DNA of 63,634 bases from an uncultured Eubacteriales bacterium. Its GTDB lineage: Bacteria > Bacillota > Clostridia > Christensenellales > Borkfalkiaceae. Shown here piece after piece: positions 44,324-52,686 of the stretch. Each line of letters opens with the position of its first letter. The first letter of the stretch is position 1. The notes beneath the pieces were generated by a model. That model was not told the origin of the DNA. It did not search any database and saw only the letters and a program-made list of their open reading frames with translations. Made by a program: the position numbers and the translations under genes. The stretch is from assembly GCA_949747905.1 (NCBI GenBank), contig CATKEF010000055.1:1-63634 (forward strand), written 5' to 3'.

Positions 44324-47053
44324 TTATCTGCCGTTTTTCTTCTCTTTGTATTCTCTGATTAATTCGTGCGGCCATTTGAATTTGAACTTACGTACCGCAA
44401 TATCCGCAAGGAACATCACGATTGCCGCAATTATGAACGTCAGCGTAGGGTCGAACGATTTCGGAATACTCGTAACGAAACCTTCGAAAACCGACCACGG
44501 GTCGCACTCTTCCATCAAGGACGACGCGCCTCCGCCGAAGCCCGCAACAGACTCCATAAGCTGAACTCTGTCGTCGTGTTCGTCGAGAACGTTGTACTCT
44601 TCGGAATAGGAAAAACTTTTATACATTGTGTACGAAGCCATTATTCTGTTTTCCGCGTCCAGCTTTTCGACGAGTATAAGATATGTGCCGGGCATAAAGT
44701 TCTTGAAAGAGCTTCTTGTGTATCCCTCGTTCGCGTTCGGCGCGACTACTTCGATAATCTGCCCGGGATTCGCGAGGTTTTCAACGCTCACGCGGATGCT
44801 TTCGCCTTTCTCGAGCGCTGACGAAGTATATATGCTCAGATGTGTGGTATAGTTATCCTCTCTCACCGATACGCTGATTTCTTTCGGGCGTATGTTTTCG
44901 GTGGGGAACAGCTTCTGAACTATGCTTGTTATAAGTTTCTTTCCGGAGTCGGCGGACACGAACTTCTGTGACCAGACGCCGTTCAAATCGCACATAAAAC
45001 TGCCGACCGTGCCCTCGCCGTATTTCCATTGCGCGAATATAGGAACGTTGAATTTACCCGACAGTACGACTTCGGCGGACTGTCTCGCTCTTGTGCCGTA
45101 AAAGCCTTCGAGAACAGGCATTTCCTCCTGGGTTATAACCGAAGCGTAATATGAATCCTTATTGATTTCGGGTACGAATTCGCCGTATTCCACTTCCTTT
45201 ATCTCTGGCACTCGGATGTCGTCTTTAAGAGTCATTGACAGCTCGTCCGAGGTACAGTTGACTGCGTGTCCTCCGCCGAGTTCGGCGGCCTTTTCAAGCT
45301 GAGCCATGGACGTCGAAGTTGCTTCGACCGCTACAAACGAGTAGGAAACTCCCGCAACGCCTTCACCCCTGTCGTGGTAACGTTTGATAGCGTCCATATA
45401 AGCCTCGGCGTCGCCTGCGGCGCCGTCGGTAATAAGTATGGTGTGCATCTTTTCGATTTTGCCTGCGTTATACAGCGCAACAAGGTCCATTCCCGCTTTT
45501 TCTATAGAGGGCGCGAAGTTGGTATCGTTACCTTTTTCTATCGAATAAATAGCTTCGAGAATCTCATCCTGCTTCGTCATCGGCAGAAGCCGCGAAGCCT
45601 GTTCGTAGCTGTCGCTGAGCGTTAAAATTCCGCAGTAGTCGCGCTCGGTAAGACAGGTTTCGTCCTTGACTATGCTCACGGCCGAATCGATTGCAGCCTG
45701 CAACTTGGATATGCCGCCGCTCGGCGCGTTCATACTTCCCGAGACGTCTATAACTATCATAAGTCCGAGAGGGGGCGTGTAATCTATCGCCTGCACGGGC
45801 AACATCTGCTGATAAAGCGACCCTGCCATATCCTCTCTGTTGTAAGCGTGCGCTTTCTCGGGCTCGCCGTTCTCTCCGCCGCCGACAGTGAAAAGTCCGC
45901 CGCCGTAAAGATATACGTAATCGCTGAGCGCCCTGTCGAGACCGGGAACGGTCTGAAGGTCTGCGTTCGATATATTGTTGAGAATTACTTCGTCAAACTG
46001 CCTGAGCTCGTCGGAAGTTTTCGGAAGTTTCGCGTCCGCTATGTCGAAAACTTTGACTTCCAGTTCGCCGAGAAGACCCGAAAGCGTATCCGACTGACCG
46101 GGAACGTTTTCTATTATCAGCACCTGATTGAAAGTTTCCAGAAACATATACGTATAAAACGAATTGTTTTCTTCGATAGTATCCGACGAATTTTTAAGCA
46201 CGAAATTGAGAGAATGCAAACCTCTTTCGCCGAAAGTATGCGGCACTTCTACCGTCTGCGTGCCTTCTTTCAAAGATATGGTCACTTCGCCCGCTTTTTC
46301 GCCGTTGTCGGTAATCGTAACGGTTGTTTCCGTCGACTCTTTATACGTGCTTTTAATTGTCAGACCGATATTGAATTTTTCTCCGGTATTGATATTGAAA
46401 TCGGGAACAACCGCTTCCACAATCTGAGCTTCCTTGTCGGAAAGCAAAGTCGACGTGCAAACGGTGTCTATTCTCATACCGTCCGCGGTAAGTCCTCTTA
46501 CCACCGAAAGCGCGTTTTCGTCGGTCTCTATTCCGTCGCTGATAAGCACTATTTTCGCCGTCTCGGGCTTTGTGAAAAGTCCTTTCGCATAGGTAAGCGC
46601 GGCGGCTATATCCGTAGCGCTCGTGTCGGGCAGAGGAGCGTTCAGATACTGATTAAAAAGGTCCGCATATTCCGAGGAAATCGGCGCAGCGTATTCCTGG
46701 GTGTAACCGAAAGTAACTATGCCGATTTTGTAAACGTTGGCGTCGCTCATGGCAATAACGTCGCTTACGAAATTATCTTTGGCTTCCTTTTCGTCGTTGG
46801 TACTGTATGAAGCGTCCACCAAAAGCAGAATTTCGTTTTCCGAGTTATGCACTTCGAAAAAGAAACAAATTCCCGCGAGCAAACTTATCGTCAAAAGCAT
46901 TACGAGCGAATGCAACACGACCGAAATAACGCGGTTTCTCGTTCTTCTGTAACGCTTGGCTATACGGAAATAGGGTAAAAGCGTAAGCGCTATTGCCGGA
47001 ATAAGCAGCAGAAGCAGCCAGGGGTATTCGAAACGTATCTCAAAATTAAACAT
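44324..47053 (-). CDS. Membrane protein with two VWA domains and a glutamine-amidotransferase-like domain
   Basis: 909 residues. Two N-terminal helices (about 12-30, 43-66) are followed by VWA domain 1 with MIDAS residues D80-x-S82-x-S84 (about 74-215), a beta-sandwich segment (220-300), a class I glutamine-amidotransferase-like domain (310-425, YGGGLFTVGGG), VWA domain 2 with D436-x-S438-x-S440 (430-600), further beta domains and a C-terminal helix (about 868-886) with a basic tail. The layout resembles BatA/YfbK-like membrane proteins next to MoxR. Both MIDAS sites look able to bind metal. It lies 15 bases after the preceding VWA gene. Confidence 0.85.
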   Translation of the reverse strand: MFNFEIRFEYPWLLLLLIPAIALTLLPYFRIAKRYRRTRNRVISVVLHSLVMLLTISLLAGICFFFEVHNSENEILLLVDASYSTNDEKEAKDNFVSDVIAMSDANVYKIGIVTFGYTQEYAAPISSEYADLFNQYLNAPLPDTSATDIAAALTYAKGLFTKPETAKIVLISDGIETDENALSVVRGLTADGMRIDTVCTSTLLSDKEAQIVEAVVPDFNINTGEKFNIGLTIKSTYKESTETTVTITDNGEKAGEVTISLKEGTQTVEVPHTFGERGLHSLNFVLKNSSDTIEENNSFYTYMFLETFNQVLIIENVPGQSDTLSGLLGELEVKVFDIADAKLPKTSDELRQFDEVILNNISNADLQTVPGLDRALSDYVYLYGGGLFTVGGGENGEPEKAHAYNREDMAGSLYQQMLPVQAIDYTPPLGLMIVIDVSGSMNAPSGGISKLQAAIDSAVSIVKDETCLTERDYCGILTLSDSYEQASRLLPMTKQDEILEAIYSIEKGNDTNFAPSIEKAGMDLVALYNAGKIEKMHTILITDGAAGDAEAYMDAIKRYHDRGEGVAGVSYSFVAVEATSTSMAQLEKAAELGGGHAVNCTSDELSMTLKDDIRVPEIKEVEYGEFVPEINKDSYYASVITQEEMPVLEGFYGTRARQSAEVVLSGKFNVPIFAQWKYGEGTVGSFMCDLNGVWSQKFVSADSGKKLITSIVQKLFPTENIRPKEISVSVREDNYTTHLSIYTSSALEKGESIRVSVENLANPGQIIEVVAPNANEGYTRSSFKNFMPGTYLILVEKLDAENRIMASYTMYKSFSYSEEYNVLDEHDDRVQLMESVAGFGGGASSLMEECDPWSVFEGFVTSIPKSFDPTLTFIIAAIVMFLADIAVRKFKFKWPHELIREYKEKKNGR

Positions 47054-47068
47054 ACTTTTCCCCTCCCC

Positions 47069-48979
47069 TTATATCCCGTTGCGCGATTGCAGGAACCATT
47101 CGAGGAACAGCAACGCGACTATGGCGGCGGCAAACCACAGAAGAAGTCCGTCGTAAGATATGCCTGTTTTTATTTCGCTTTGAATTCCGGGCAATATGTC
47201 CGCTCTCTTTATATTGCTCTGCGAGGCGGGGATACGAGCGTAGAAACGCTCGGTAAGAGTCGCACCCGACATCAGCTTTTGACTTACCGTATAAGTGCCC
47301 GGCTCCGAAATGACGAAGTCGGCGGGGAAATTCTTAACCGGCTCGTCGAGACCGGAAACGGTAAGCTCTTCCGCCCGTGCGTTCAGTGTAACCGTATCGT
47401 AAACGTTATACACAGAATCCGCGAAAGTCGCAGGAAAGAAATAGTCGAACAGATTGTACATTAAAACGGGAAAATAGAAGCTGAGTCCGAAGTTCGACAT
47501 ATGGATATTGAATGGCATAACGGCGATTTTCGCATCCGGTTCATCCTTGACGAAAAATACAGGATTGCCTTCGTAATACATAAGCACGTCATAGCCGTCG
47601 AGGGAATCTTCCCTGACCTGAGCGTATTCGGTCAGGCGGAAAGAACTGACGTCGAGATTGGTCAATATGGGATGGTCTTTTCCCGCAGACAGCACGGCGC
47701 CGTCGTCATCCCAGTCGGGAATACTTACTTTTCTGCCTAAGCTGAAACCCGCGTCCGCGGATTTATCGGGGTCGGACATAAGAACTATACCGTCCTTGGG
47801 AAGTTCCAGAGGCATTTTATGTTCGAAAATATAGAAGTCGTATCCGCTTGTTTCGGGCGTGCCTTTGTTTACTTCCTTTATTTCGACGTTCCAGCGCGAA
47901 CCGAACATGCCCTGCAACATAAGAAGGTTACCGTTAAAGAAGTTATTGGGGTTGGTGCTGTAATACTGAATTTTAACTGTCGGCTTTTCTCCGCCGTAAA
48001 TATAGAATTCGTTGTCGGTTAAAATAGTATCGTTTTCGTCGATATGAACGTAGACGTGACCGAAAGAAAACACTCTCTCGTTGCCGCCTATAGTAACGGG
48101 ATGCACATCGCTTCCGAAAGCGGCAAACGATTCCGCGTAAACCACTTTCAGAGTTTCGTTGCCGTTACACTCTATGCGTGTGGGAAAACTGGTCGTATTG
48201 GCTGTACCGTTCACGTTTACGACGTCGAAGCTCAAATCGAAAACTCCGTCCCTGCCGTAGCACGCCACGTCCACTGTGAATACATAGAAGTTATCCACCA
48301 TTTCCGCGGTTGCATTCAATATCGCGATATTCCACTCGCTGTCCACCGCCACGTTTTCCACGCGCACGCTTTCGTCGGCACACACATAATTAGCCGAGTA
48401 CAAGACGACTTCGGCATCGGAATTGAAATTGAGAACTTCCTCCGCAAGTCCGAGCGCGCCTTCGACGTCGCCTTCGCCGTAGGAACATTCGAGCAAGTCG
48501 AGACTTTCCATCAGGCTGCCGTATTCGGAAGCCGTCACGCGCTGAGCCACATACTCAGCCGAACGTCCCGCATTGATAACGGTTAATATTCCGTTCTTTG
48601 CAAAAACTTCATCCGCAAGCGCCTTTACGCGCTCTATCGCCCTTTCGAAACGGGTCTCGTTGTCGTAAGACGAGCGCATGCTTGCCGAAGCGTCTATGAC
48701 GGCGATTTTTTCATCTGCGTAAACGGTAGTATCGTTTACAAGCGCGGGCTGCGCCATTATAAGAGCGCCGCAGCATATAATCAGAATCTGGCACAAAAGT
48801 ATGAGAAGATTTCTCAGACGGCTGATAGGCAGCCGCTTCTTTTTATATTTCAGACTGAGTTTCCAAACGTAAGTACTGGAAATCAGTTTTTGTTGATAAT
48901 TGGGTTTGAGGATGTAGATAAGGAGCAATATCAAAAGCCCCGAAAGCCCCAAAAGTCCCAAAGGAATCAATAAACTCAT
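47069..48979 (-). CDS. BatA-type VWA membrane protein
   Basis: 636 residues. The BatA N-terminal domain has two helices (about 2-24, 56-78), then a VWA domain with MIDAS D96-x-S98-x-S100 (IAVIDASASM), a long extracytoplasmic beta region, and a C-terminal helix (about 610-630). It overlaps the DUF58 gene by four bases (ATGA). In the MoxR-BatA family the VWA domains are thought to couple the ATPase to remodelling of membrane or surface proteins. Confidence 0.86.
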   Translation of the reverse strand: MSLLIPLGLLGLSGLLILLLIYILKPNYQQKLISSTYVWKLSLKYKKKRLPISRLRNLLILLCQILIICCGALIMAQPALVNDTTVYADEKIAVIDASASMRSSYDNETRFERAIERVKALADEVFAKNGILTVINAGRSAEYVAQRVTASEYGSLMESLDLLECSYGEGDVEGALGLAEEVLNFNSDAEVVLYSANYVCADESVRVENVAVDSEWNIAILNATAEMVDNFYVFTVDVACYGRDGVFDLSFDVVNVNGTANTTSFPTRIECNGNETLKVVYAESFAAFGSDVHPVTIGGNERVFSFGHVYVHIDENDTILTDNEFYIYGGEKPTVKIQYYSTNPNNFFNGNLLMLQGMFGSRWNVEIKEVNKGTPETSGYDFYIFEHKMPLELPKDGIVLMSDPDKSADAGFSLGRKVSIPDWDDDGAVLSAGKDHPILTNLDVSSFRLTEYAQVREDSLDGYDVLMYYEGNPVFFVKDEPDAKIAVMPFNIHMSNFGLSFYFPVLMYNLFDYFFPATFADSVYNVYDTVTLNARAEELTVSGLDEPVKNFPADFVISEPGTYTVSQKLMSGATLTERFYARIPASQSNIKRADILPGIQSEIKTGISYDGLLLWFAAAIVALLFLEWFLQSRNGI

Positions 48980-49875
48980 TCCATTAATCCTATATTGAGT
49001 AAATTACCGAAAATTTCCTTTTCAATCGGACGCTCGCAGTTAACCGAAACGAACTGCGCCCCGCGGGAATTACAGAAAGATTTGATGTCTGCAATCAAAT
49101 CGTTCAACGCTTCAGAATAAGCCTGCAACATACCGTTGGTTATTCTGAGTTTCATATTTTTGCCGTCCTCTACACTCGCGGCTTCGGCGTCTAAAAGATG
49201 AACTCTGCCTTCGTACGCCGGGTCGATTTCGTCGGGCGAAAGAATCTGTATAAGAAGAACCTGCCGCTTTCTGTAACAGAGATAATCTACCGCCTTCTTC
49301 CAGTTGCTGTCCGTAAAGAAATCGGAAATTATAACCGTAAGACCGTCGTTGTTTCCCACGTCGTTACAGCTTAAAATTGCTTTTTCAAGGTCGGTTTCGT
49401 CGCCGAATTCTATATTTTCAAGTTCGCTGACGATTCTGAAAAAAGTATTTTTGCCTACGATGACTCCGAACGGGTCCTCCGTTTTTTCGCCTTTCATAAG
49501 TTTGAAAGACAGTTTGTCCATATTGTGAATGGACAAAAATCCGAGCGCGGCGGCAAACCCGACGGCATAAGCCGCTTTTGCGGGATTGACTTTGCCCAGG
49601 GAACCGGAACAGTCCAGAAAAATCTGCGTGTGCATCTGTCTTTCATCCGTAAACAGTTTTAAGAAATACTTTTCGAAACGGCTGTACAAATTCCAGTCAA
49701 TGCGACGTATGTCGTCGCCGAGCATATATTCGCGATAATCGGCGAACTCCACCGTCTGACCGTATGTCTTGACAAGGTGTTTTCCGCCGAAAAATCCCGC
49801 TAAATTAGCTCTCAAATGTAATGCAGACGTCTCCAAACGACTGAAAAATTCATCGTTCAAGTAAGACACTTTCAT
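48976..49875 (-). CDS. DUF58 domain protein
   Basis: 299 residues, soluble. The DUF58 signature is YMLGDDIRRIDWNLYSRFEKYFLKLF (about 51-76), followed by a VWA-like fold (IFLDCSGSL). The family almost always sits beside MoxR ATPases and VWA proteins and is taken to be a cytoplasmic adaptor. Its ATG overlaps the last base of the moxR stop (TAATG), so it is coupled to moxR, and it overlaps the BatA-like gene by four. Confidence 0.93.
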   Translation of the reverse strand: MKVSYLNDEFFSRLETSALHLRANLAGFFGGKHLVKTYGQTVEFADYREYMLGDDIRRIDWNLYSRFEKYFLKLFTDERQMHTQIFLDCSGSLGKVNPAKAAYAVGFAAALGFLSIHNMDKLSFKLMKGEKTEDPFGVIVGKNTFFRIVSELENIEFGDETDLEKAILSCNDVGNNDGLTVIISDFFTDSNWKKAVDYLCYRKRQVLLIQILSPDEIDPAYEGRVHLLDAEAASVEDGKNMKLRITNGMLQAYSEALNDLIADIKSFCNSRGAQFVSVNCERPIEKEIFGNLLNIGLME

Positions 49876-51002
49876 TATTTTTTACCGAATATGCCGCGCT
49901 TTTTCTTGCCTTTTTCTTCCGCGGCGGGAGTCTCCTCGTTATTGTTTTCCGAAGCGGTTTCTTTAACTTCTTCCGCAACCGCATTTACGGTTTTTTCATC
50001 GTTACGTGCGGAAATTCCGAACTTTTTACTTACTTCCGCAACAATCATTCCGACTACGTCGTCGGGAGTCACGCGTTCGGCGATAGCCTCGAAATTCATC
50101 TTCATACGGTGACGTAGAACGGGTGCGGCAAGTTCGTTTATGTCGCTGTAAGCGACGTTGAATCTGCCCTTCATGAGAGCTTTGACCTTCGCCGCCGATA
50201 TGAGCGCCTGTCCCGCACGGGGGCTTGCGCCGAGACGGATATATTTCTTTGCCGCTTCCGAAGCGCATTCGCCTTTATCGTGAGTGGCGGCGCAAAGAGT
50301 CATCGCATATCTCATAACCTCTTCGGCTACGGGAATGGCGTTCGCAGTCGCGCGCATTGCAAGAAGCTGTTCGCCGCTGCACGCTGCGTCCGCAACTTCC
50401 GCCATGGTTTTCTGCGTCATATTGACAATCTGCATAAGTTCGTCAAGACCGGGGTTGGGAACGATGAGCTTGAACATAAAGCGGTCCATCTGCGCTTCGG
50501 GCAGAGGATAAGTACCGTCCTGTTCCACGGGGTTCTGCGTTGCAAGCACGAAGAAAGGTTCGTTCATCTTTCTCGAAACGCCCATAACGGTAACCGTGTG
50601 TTCCTGCATCGCTTCCAGAAGCGCGGACTGCGTCTTAGGCGTCGCACGGTTGATTTCGTCGGCAAGAATAATATTGCTGAACACGGGACCCGGCTGAAAC
50701 TGGAATTTGGAGTTTCCGTCGTCGTCTTTGACGATTATGTTAGTACCAGTTACGTCCGCGGGCATAAGGTCGGGCGTAAACTGAATACGCGAGAAAGGCA
50801 AATCGAACACGCGCCCGAGACTTCTTACGAGACGTGTTTTACCTACTCCCGGAACGCCCTCCAAAAGAACGTTACCGCCCGCTATCATGGCTATGATAGT
50901 GCCCTCGACAACCTCCGTCTGACCGATGACGTCGCGCCTTATCTGTTTGAATATGTTTTCGCACTGTTTGCTGAATTGCAGAATGCTTTCCTCTGTAACC
51001 AT
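49875..51002 (-). CDS. MoxR family AAA+ ATPase
   Basis: 375 residues. Walker A GVPGVGKT (49-56), Walker B IILADEINR (111-119), sensor region FVLATQNPVEQDGTYPLPEAQMDRF, and the AAA lid 2 domain to about 320. The last 50 residues are a low-complexity acidic then basic tail (ETASENNNEE ... KGKKKRGIFGKK) not seen in typical MoxR. MoxR proteins act as chaperones that load metals or assemble complexes with their VWA partners; the client here is unknown. The two lipoproteins encoded downstream are obvious candidates by context only. Confidence 0.93.
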   Translation of the reverse strand: MVTEESILQFSKQCENIFKQIRRDVIGQTEVVEGTIIAMIAGGNVLLEGVPGVGKTRLVRSLGRVFDLPFSRIQFTPDLMPADVTGTNIIVKDDDGNSKFQFQPGPVFSNIILADEINRATPKTQSALLEAMQEHTVTVMGVSRKMNEPFFVLATQNPVEQDGTYPLPEAQMDRFMFKLIVPNPGLDELMQIVNMTQKTMAEVADAACSGEQLLAMRATANAIPVAEEVMRYAMTLCAATHDKGECASEAAKKYIRLGASPRAGQALISAAKVKALMKGRFNVAYSDINELAAPVLRHRMKMNFEAIAERVTPDDVVGMIVAEVSKKFGISARNDEKTVNAVAEEVKETASENNNEETPAAEEKGKKKRGIFGKK

Positions 51003-51029
51003 TTTGAAATAGCCTCGCTTTTTGTGTTT

Positions 51030-52220
51030 TTACTTAATTATGTTGTAATAATAATCAATCAAATCTTTGAGATACTGAGGAACTTCCTCGCCGCGATTTA
51101 TAAATTCCTGCGCCTGCTGATAATATTCCTCATACCTCTTACGGTAGTCCTGTTCCCCGTCAATCGTCATATCCTTGTCGGGAACTTCTGTGCCCGTTTG
51201 GTCCTTGTCGTCCTCGTCTTTGTTGTCTTCGTTGTCGTTGGGGTTATCATCGTCGGGTTTCGGCCTTTCGGTCTCCTCGGGCTTCTCTTCCGGAGGAGGA
51301 GCGTCCTCCTCTTGTGCACTGTCGTCGCCATCGTTATCGTCGTCTCCCGGTTTGGATTCGCCGATTAAATCGAACAGCGCGTAATGCGTGATAACCTTCT
51401 GTCCGTCCTCGTTAATCTCGGCGCCGTCCGCGGTTATCGCAGTATCCCATCTATACGGATCCGTCATCTTCTCGTCGAAATCCCAGCAAACGAAATACCA
51501 GTCCTCTTCGGGAGTGGCGAACACAGGAGTCGCGTCACCTCCCGCAACGACTATCTGGTCGGCTTCGCCCTCGATAACTCCACCCTCGTCCATAACGTCC
51601 TCTATGTCAAGCTCTCCCGAGAGAACCGCGTCCCAGTCGACGGGTGTATCGGATTCCGTACTGAGTCCGAGAACGACGTAGCGCACCTGATAGTACTCTT
51701 CGTCGGGAGGAAGAACGGGGTCCAATATCCCGGGACCTCCCGGAACCGTACCGTTTGCGGCAAGCGCAGTCACGACGGTCATACCGCTTCCGAGAACGCC
51801 GCTTATACCGACGAGAACGGCGCTTATCGTCGAAACGCACATATTCATTTTGGAAGGCTCGGTCCTTTTAAGCGCGGCGAGCGCGTCCTCGCGCTGGCGC
51901 ATTGCGATATAGGACGAATCTTTCTCGAGCTCCTGCATTGTTATGACCCTCTCTTCCAGTCCGAGAGAGTCTATGCGTTTTGCGATTTCCTTCGCCGTAG
52001 GCTTGAAGCGGAAAAAGTAAAACGCGGGAACCGCGGCGGCATGCACGCCGAACAGAACTCCGAGCGATACCCAAAGCCCTATATCGGTCGTAAACCAACA
52101 TATGAATGCCGCGACAAAGGTTGCTGAAAATGCAACCGTCGCACCCCAGAGGAAGGATTTGAGAATACCTTCCGCCGCAAGTTTGTTGTAGTATTTTTTG
52201 AATAAGCGGTCCTTTTCCAT
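51030..52220 (-). CDS. Membrane protein with acidic linker, first gene of the MoxR operon
   Basis: 396 residues, not recognised. Two or three N-terminal helices (about 20-42, 47-70, 130-152) enclose a cytoplasmic loop with coiled-coil character (RIDSLGLEERVITMQELEKD). A middle extracellular segment follows, then a very acidic low-complexity stretch (about 290-355, rich in Asp, Glu, Pro, Asn). A tyrosine-rich helical tail closes it (RKRYEEYYQQAQEF ... IDYYYNIIK). In Bacteroidota a large membrane protein, DUF4175, takes the same place and also ends in a short conserved tail; functional equivalence is inference. AGAGG precedes the ATG. Confidence 0.7.
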   Translation of the reverse strand: MEKDRLFKKYYNKLAAEGILKSFLWGATVAFSATFVAAFICWFTTDIGLWVSLGVLFGVHAAAVPAFYFFRFKPTAKEIAKRIDSLGLEERVITMQELEKDSSYIAMRQREDALAALKRTEPSKMNMCVSTISAVLVGISGVLGSGMTVVTALAANGTVPGGPGILDPVLPPDEEYYQVRYVVLGLSTESDTPVDWDAVLSGELDIEDVMDEGGVIEGEADQIVVAGGDATPVFATPEEDWYFVCWDFDEKMTDPYRWDTAITADGAEINEDGQKVITHYALFDLIGESKPGDDDNDGDDSAQEEDAPPPEEKPEETERPKPDDDNPNDNEDNKDEDDKDQTGTEVPDKDMTIDGEQDYRKRYEEYYQQAQEFINRGEEVPQYLKDLIDYYYNIIK

Positions 52221-52261
52221 ATATTTTACCTCTTTTAAAGAATTGTTTTCAAGAAAGGAAG

Positions 52262-52505
52262 TTTCCTCGCTACGTTCGGAATGACATACCGGTGCAGGAT
52301 AACATTACGGGTCGGAATTCCGTCATGTTGAGCCTTGGCAAAACATCCGATTCCTCGCTTAGCCCGGAATGACGGAGGAGACACTCGGAACGACAAGATA
52401 CTGCGTCGGTTTCGTCGCCCTGCGATTTATCGAAGGGTCTCTCACTATGCTCGGGATGACGAAGGGAACACTCGGGATAACAAGAAGCTACGCCTGATAT
52501 GACAT
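52262..52505 (+). repeat. Dispersed intergenic repeat, cluster F
   Basis: The largest cluster: a half unit at 52262-52286, a complete unit at 52322-52373 (GTCATGTTGAGCCTTGGCAA ... CGGAATGAC), a variant full unit at about 52409-52460 (GTCGCCCTGCGATTTATCGA ... GGGATGACG), and several degraded tails (CACTCGGAACGACA, CACTCGGGATAACA). All copies face the same way. Confidence 0.78.
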
Positions 52506-52601
52506 GTCAAATCGGAACAACATTACCGGTCGTGTTGATAAGGAGCCCCCCTGATGACCTTTGTGACAAAATCACAGGTAACGTTTAATATTCCTTTCTA
52601 T

Positions 52602-52630
52602 ATTATATAACAAAATCTCTATGCCGACAA
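52602..52630 (-). promoter_or_regulatory. Candidate promoter of the MoxR/VWA/surface operon
   Basis: Minus strand TTGTCG (52630-52625), 17 bases, TATAAT (52607-52602). The -10 is perfect and the -35 matches four of six. No better promoter was seen closer to 52220. Confidence 0.5.
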
Positions 52631-52655
52631 GCGTTTAGCATAGAGAAATTTTGTT
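52609..52655. terminator. Imperfect long hairpin downstream of the giant LRR gene
   Basis: Arms AACAAAATCTCTATGC (52609-52624) and GCATAGAGAAATTTTGTT (52638-52655) pair over 16 bp with a two-base bulge. It could end the giant-gene transcript, but it lacks GC and a T tract. It also spans the -35 and spacer of the promoter just listed, so an operator role is equally possible. Confidence 0.4.
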
Positions 52656-52686
52656 AATTGTACAATATTTTCAGCTTTACGCTTTT

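Larger units (their letters stand above)
52221..52686. other. 466-base non-coding region between the giant LRR gene and the MoxR operon
   Basis: It holds repeat cluster F (52262-52505), a 15-base perfect palindrome TGTGACAAAATCACA (52562-52576), a candidate minus-strand promoter (52602-52630) and a long imperfect hairpin (52609-52655). No gene was seen. If the promoter is right, the MoxR operon mRNA begins near 52595 and carries cluster F in a leader of about 375 bases. Confidence 0.6.

Noticed and set aside
45848-46810. Open frame of 320 codons on the plus strand, antisense to the double-VWA gene
   Set aside because: Shadow of the coding strand. No recognisable motif, and the sense protein has clear VWA domains and membrane helices.
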